From JBBIRM01 sp037441765 (GTDB lineage Bacteria; Desulfobacterota; BSN033; UBA1163): 9,453 nucleotides of DNA. Shown piece by piece: positions 6,671 to 9,453 of the stretch. The notes beneath the pieces are model-generated. The model was given only the letters and a program-made list of their open reading frames with translations. It searched no databases and was not told where the DNA came from. The translations under genes and the position numbers were made by a program. Numbering within the stretch: position 1 is the first letter of the stretch; each line of letters starts with the position of its first letter. The stretch spans positions 1-9,453 of the forward strand of contig JBBIRM010000108.1 of assembly GCA_037441765.1 (NCBI GenBank), in the 5' to 3' direction.

Positions 6671-6697
6671 TAGGGAACGGTTTGAAACCGTTCCCTA
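6671..6697. repeat. 27-bp near-perfect palindrome between cstA and the small-protein gene
   Basis: TAGGGAACGGTTT (6671-6683), a central G, then AAACCGTTCCCTA (6685-6697) form a 13-bp perfect inverted repeat, able to make an RNA stem of about 10-11 bp. It starts 20 bases below the cstA stop codon. No U run follows in the transcribed direction (TATAACCCCC), so it is not a standard intrinsic terminator. It may stabilise the cstA mRNA end, attenuate the downstream genes, or be a dispersed REP-like element. Confidence 0.7.
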
Positions 6698-6716
6698 AAC
6701 AATCCCATGGAGGATT

Positions 6717-8402
6717 TTACGCCTTCGCAGGTGCTGCCTCTGCTTTGACCACTTTATACCGATTAAAAGCCTTCACGCCTTCAACCGCTAAGACCAATGC
6801 AGCAATGACAAGGAAAAACCCTACCAGTCCCATAAGTGTGTTCCCAACCAAGGCTTCCCCTTTGACCGCCCCCGTAAAAACCTTCTGGAGCAATCCATAG
6901 GAGGTATAGAGAAGGGCTGCAATGGTGGTCACAAGCATAAATATCATCGGGAGGAGGGCCCATGTGTAATTCTTTCCCTCTGACATCAACCAAGCGGTAA
7001 TGAGCATCAATGCTAAGGATGCCATCAGCTGGTTTGCTCCACCAAAAAGAACCCAGAGATATTGCCACCAACCTGTAAAGACGAGGATAAGCCCCAGAAT
7101 ACTCGCAATAAAAGTTCCAACATGTGGATTTCTAAAAACCGGACTGACATCGCTTAATAATTCAGATGTCGCAATTCTCATAAACCTTATTACCAGTTGT
7201 AAAATGGTAACGGCCAGGAAAATCATCATGACGCTTCCATAAGTTTTACCGATATCCAGTGGAAGCCCCAGGGCATTTAAAAACTTCCCTACCCCTGCTG
7301 CAAAGACTCCTGCTGGTCCTTTTACAAGGGCTGCTGAATATTCTGCGGATGAAGCAAAAACCGCTCCGGCAGTAATTAAGGCAAATAGTGCAAGCATCAT
7401 TTCTACGAACATAACCCCTCCTCCTACCGGACGGGCATCTGTTTCATATTCCAATTGACGAGCAGTTCCTGAACTCGAAACAAGGCTGTGCCATCCAGAA
7501 ATGGCCCCACATGCAATGGTCACAAACATTATAGGCCAGATCGGTCCGATCTTAATCGTAAATGAGGTATACGCAGGCAGGGTTAAATTGGGATGAAGCA
7601 CAAAGATCCCGATAATCCCAAAAAATAGACCCAGCAGGACAACGTATGAAGCAACATAATTGATGGGGAGGGCAAATCTCCAGATGGGCAAAACCGCTGC
7701 AAAGTAACAAAAGACAAATGCCGCAATCCCCCATAAAACTCGGCTATTGGAAAGGGCTTCACCGATGATCACATTCGAGGGAACTTTTGTCCCGACCCAG
7801 ATCCCAAACAATGTGATCACTACAGTGACAATTGTCGTCAGAATGATATCCTTCTTCCAGCGATAGATCATCTGCCCAGCGAGTATCCCACTGCCTGTCA
7901 TAAATAACCACGCCATTGGAGAACCTTTTAAACCAATGGCGGTATTGACCACAACTGCCCCAAAGGCTCCTGCGATGAGGAGAAGATAAAAATAGATAAA
8001 TGAAAGAAGAATGATCCTCGCTCTTGGCGAAACCAACTTGTGACTCAACCCTCCGAGGGATGCACCATCATGTCTCATGGCAACCATAGCACTGGAGTAA
8101 TCTTGAACCCAACCGATGAAGAAGGTTCCTAAAAGAATCCAGATTAATGCAGGAAGCCAGCCCCACTGAAGGGCAATGATCGGCCCAAGAACAGGTCCTG
8201 CCCCTGCAATCGATTTGAATTGATATCCGAACAGGATATTCTTACTGGTGGGCATGAACTCTACCCCGTCCATATACATCTTAGCAGGGGTAGCTTTTTT
8301 AGGATCAGCCTTAACAATTTTTGTATCCACATATTTTGCATAGATACGATATCCAATGAAGAAAACGATAAAACCAATTATTAAGACAACGACTGAGTTC
8401 AT
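6717..8402 (-). CDS. cstA: CstA-family transporter (carbon starvation protein A-like)
   Basis: This 561-residue inner-membrane protein has many hydrophobic helices. Family blocks are all present: FGYQFKSIAGAGPVLGP (58-74), a WVQDYSSAMVAMRHDGASLG region (98-117), CGAISGWHSLVSSSGT (298-313) followed by the ETDARPVGGG stretch, and LFGGANQLMASLALM (452-466). E. coli CstA and BtsT (about 700 residues) import peptides and/or pyruvate; this one is shorter, as in many anaerobes, ending in an Ala/Lys-rich tail soon after the last helix. The substrate cannot be read from sequence. The ATG at 8402 has AAGGAGGTGA upstream, an unusually strong SD. It has its own consensus promoter and a leader of about 190 nt, and is followed by the small protein and two ArsA-like ATPases, probably in one transcript interrupted by a palindrome. 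Confidence 0.95.
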   Translation of the reverse strand: MNSVVVLIIGFIVFFIGYRIYAKYVDTKIVKADPKKATPAKMYMDGVEFMPTSKNILFGYQFKSIAGAGPVLGPIIALQWGWLPALIWILLGTFFIGWVQDYSSAMVAMRHDGASLGGLSHKLVSPRARIILLSFIYFYLLLIAGAFGAVVVNTAIGLKGSPMAWLFMTGSGILAGQMIYRWKKDIILTTIVTVVITLFGIWVGTKVPSNVIIGEALSNSRVLWGIAAFVFCYFAAVLPIWRFALPINYVASYVVLLGLFFGIIGIFVLHPNLTLPAYTSFTIKIGPIWPIMFVTIACGAISGWHSLVSSSGTARQLEYETDARPVGGGVMFVEMMLALFALITAGAVFASSAEYSAALVKGPAGVFAAGVGKFLNALGLPLDIGKTYGSVMMIFLAVTILQLVIRFMRIATSELLSDVSPVFRNPHVGTFIASILGLILVFTGWWQYLWVLFGGANQLMASLALMLITAWLMSEGKNYTWALLPMIFMLVTTIAALLYTSYGLLQKVFTGAVKGEALVGNTLMGLVGFFLVIAALVLAVEGVKAFNRYKVVKAEAAPAKA

Positions 8403-8458
8403 ACATTCACCTCCTTGTGGTAGCGAAAGAATCTACTTAAATTCAATATTTCTTCCAC
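8399..8458 (-). CDS. Possible 19-codon leader ORF overlapping the cstA start
   Basis: A GTG at 8456-8458 opens a 19-codon frame (VEEILNLSRFFRYHKEVNV) whose TGA overlaps the cstA ATG as ATGA. AAGG lies seven bases before the GTG. The frame is open further upstream, to about 150 bases before cstA, but holds no other usual start codon. An ATGA overlap is a classic arrangement for translational coupling, yet cstA has its own excellent SD inside this frame, so the ORF may be fortuitous. Confidence 0.25.
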   Translation of the reverse strand: MEEILNLSRFFRYHKEVNV

Positions 8459-8592
8459 CCCCCTACCTTTCCATTCCTCTACTGACGCCCTACCACCTCC
8501 TTTATCAATAACATTTCCGTGTCCATACCAGTTTTATAAGTATCGAATTTATTTAGTTATTTTTACAAATAATCGTTTTTTCCCTTTTTGAT
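8403..8592 (-). promoter_or_regulatory. Approximately 190-nt cstA leader with a possible long-range stem
   Basis: Between the predicted start site and the cstA ATG the leader is first AT-rich and then purine-rich. GTGGTAG (8490-8496 in minus sense) can pair with CTACCAC (8417-8423) over 7 bp, plus CG/CG after a two-base bulge. The 3' arm ends directly before the AAGGAGG SD. AAGGAGGTG also occurs a second time, overlapping the 5' arm, so the leader has two SD-like sites. No riboswitch class is recognised. Confidence 0.35.
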
Positions 8593-8598
8593 AATTTT

Positions 8599-8626
8599 AT
8601 TATATTCAAATGGATTTTTATGTCAA
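8599..8626 (-). promoter_or_regulatory. Consensus sigma70 promoter for cstA
   Basis: On the minus strand TTGACA (8621-8626) and TATAAT (8599-8604) are both perfect hexamers, 16 bases apart. The predicted start is near 8592. The -35 lies five bases past the stop codon of the 59-residue gene. No other gene start lies between it and cstA, so cstA and probably the genes after it are its target. No operator or activator site is evident. Confidence 0.8.
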
Positions 8627-8631
8627 ATCTA

Positions 8632-8811
8632 TTATTCAAAACAACCCAATTGACATTGGCTGATTTTGATCTTCATCTCATTAAGAATCTTCGTCAACTC
8701 CTTCTTCGGAATCCCAAAATCATCAGCGATTTCAAAACAAACCGCACAGGGTATCTTCCCCCCTTTGGATTTCTCCAGTATCACCTCCTCTAATCTTTTA
8801 CGATCCACCAT
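8632..8811 (-). CDS. 59-residue Cys-containing small protein, function unknown
   Basis: The protein reads MVDRKRLEEVILEKSKGGKI then PCAVCFEIADDFGIPKKELTKILNEMKIKI and SQCQLGCFE. It has four Cys: C22 and C25 (CAVC), and C53 and C57 in a CQLGCF ending. The middle, IADDFGIPKKELTKILNEM, has the spacing of a helix-turn-helix or winged-helix core, so DNA binding or metal-dependent regulation is possible, but this is inference. I recall similar short proteins in Deltaproteobacteria but know no function. The ATG at 8811 has GGAGG upstream and follows the preceding TGA by one base, so it is tightly coupled to the regulatory-domain gene. A TTG 57 bases earlier would overlap that gene and has no SD. Confidence 0.7.
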   Translation of the reverse strand: MVDRKRLEEVILEKSKGGKIPCAVCFEIADDFGIPKKELTKILNEMKIKISQCQLGCFE

Positions 8812-8812
8812 T

Positions 8813-9271
8813 TCATCCTCCACCTTTCTCTTTTGATATATATATCCCATATTCAAATCCATCCACAAGCGCCATAAATGAAGCCTTGCATATATTTTCT
8901 GAAAATGCCTTTACCTTCCATGCATCCTTTCCATTGCTGAAAAGGATCTCCACTTCCACCCCTGCTGCAGTTCCTGCACCTGGATCAAAGATTCTGGAAC
9001 TAAAATCAATCAATTTGACCTTTTCGATCTCAGGGAAAATTGATTTAAGAGACTTCTTCAAAACTTTTGCCAGAGCGTCGACAGGCCCCACCCCTGTGTC
9101 TGCCTCATGCATCTCTTTCCCATTGGCCCTGATCATGATGGTGGCCTCAGGCTGTACCCCATCATCAACGAGCCGATAATTTCCAATAATTTGAAAATGT
9201 GGTCTGTAATCGGACATTGACCTTAAAAGATTTAAAATTTTAGTTGCATCTTTTATCTTTTCCTCGACCAA
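8813..9271 (-). CDS. Stand-alone LeuA/CimA-type C-terminal regulatory domain
   Basis: This 152-residue soluble protein corresponds to the C-terminal dimerisation/allosteric domain of 2-isopropylmalate and citramalate synthases, with no catalytic TIM barrel. Marks are RPHFQIIGNYRLV (23-35), PEATIMIRANGK (41-52), TGVGPVDALAKVL (59-71), LIDFSSRIFDPGAGTAAGVE (87-106) and FSENICKASFMALVDGFEYG (123-142). GTAA, where LeuA usually has GTDA, and the N-I-x-x-AS-x-x-AL-x-D ending lean toward the citramalate synthase subfamily. In full enzymes this domain binds leucine or isoleucine; here it may act in trans or bind another ligand (inference). The start is TTG with GGGAGGA six bases upstream. It has a strong promoter and is coupled to the 59-residue gene. 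A truncated enzyme is unlikely because start, SD and promoter are all in place. Confidence 0.85.
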   Translation of the reverse strand: MVEEKIKDATKILNLLRSMSDYRPHFQIIGNYRLVDDGVQPEATIMIRANGKEMHEADTGVGPVDALAKVLKKSLKSIFPEIEKVKLIDFSSRIFDPGAGTAAGVEVEILFSNGKDAWKVKAFSENICKASFMALVDGFEYGIYISKEKGGG

Positions 9272-9300
9272 TTTTGTCCTCCCATTAAAAATCTTTTCTT

Positions 9301-9329
9301 ATTAGAATAGGATTATCGATAAATGTCAA
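9301..9329 (-). promoter_or_regulatory. Sigma70 promoter for the regulatory-domain gene
   Basis: On the minus strand TTGACA (9324-9329) and TCTAAT (9301-9306, one mismatch to TATAAT) are 17 bases apart. The predicted start near 9294 gives a leader of about 23 nt before the TTG start at 9271, enough for the GGGAGGA SD. This makes the regulatory-domain gene the first gene of its own transcript. Confidence 0.75.
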
Positions 9330-9453
9330 GAAAATTATGAGAGATCTCGTAATCCCTCACTTAAGGGGGGTTATATGAATCGGGCAGGGATATCTCCAAA
9401 AATCTTATAAAGCGGGTCGGTTAATAGAATGTCTTATGAAAGAGATTTCATCT

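Noticed and set aside
6781..7071. 96-codon minus-strand frame, and several forward frames, within cstA
   Set aside because: Shadows of the cstA reading frame, which carries all family blocks.
9375..9410. 11-codon forward ORF (MNRAGISPKIL) after AAGGGGGG
   Set aside because: Too short to support, no homology, and no promoter seen for that direction.
9405..9453. Minus-strand open frame of 15 codons running in from the right edge
   Set aside because: Could be the tail of an upstream gene, but 15 codons are too few to distinguish from chance.

Overview
The window is bacterial, dense and AT-rich (about 40% G+C by eye). It suggests an anaerobic Gram-negative-type lineage, perhaps Desulfobacterota (Deltaproteobacteria in the broad sense) or a neighbouring phylum. 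The reasons are two radical-SAM enzymes, an FmdB-type zinc ribbon, a short CstA transporter, paired ArsA-like ATPases and strong Shine-Dalgarno (SD) sites with frequent GTG/TTG starts. The taxonomic guess is weak. I saw no rRNA, tRNA, CRISPR array, insertion sequence or phage gene.

Layout. Positions 1-1342 read rightward: the tail of a gene cut by the window edge, a TPR-like helical protein and a small FmdB-family zinc ribbon. From 1410 to the right end every gene reads leftward. In transcription order (right to left) these are: a stand-alone regulatory domain of the citramalate/isopropylmalate synthase type (8813-9271); a 59-residue Cys-containing protein (8632-8811); the CstA-family transporter (6717-8402); a 91-residue small protein with a hydrophobic core (6353-6628); two tandem ArsA/Get3-like ATPases (5260-6246 and 4234-5214); a membrane-anchored protein with a possible nuclease-like fold (3223-3981); an SplB-like radical-SAM protein (2396-3151); and a second, unrelated radical-SAM protein (1410-2333).

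Two very good sigma70-type promoters lie on the minus strand. TTGACA-N17-TCTAAT stands before the regulatory-domain gene. TTGACA-N16-TATAAT stands just after the 59-residue gene and heads an approximately 190-nt leader before cstA.

The most interesting unit is cstA, the small protein and the two ArsA-like ATPases. In E. coli, cstA and btsT are each followed by a tiny partner gene (ybdD/yjiX). Here that slot holds an unrelated small protein, followed by two soluble ATPases of a family that energises or delivers membrane proteins. The two ATPases have diverged in complementary ways. The 5260-6246 protein keeps the switch-I Asp but has an altered switch II (DLVPLGH). The 4234-5214 protein keeps DTAPT in switch II but has Asn in place of the switch-I Asp. 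This suggests an asymmetric heterodimer serving the small protein and/or CstA, which is an inference. The joints of the unit carry RNA-level structures: a 27-bp near-perfect palindrome after cstA, a three-copy 9-bp tandem repeat before the first ATPase, and a hairpin abutting the SD of the second ATPase.
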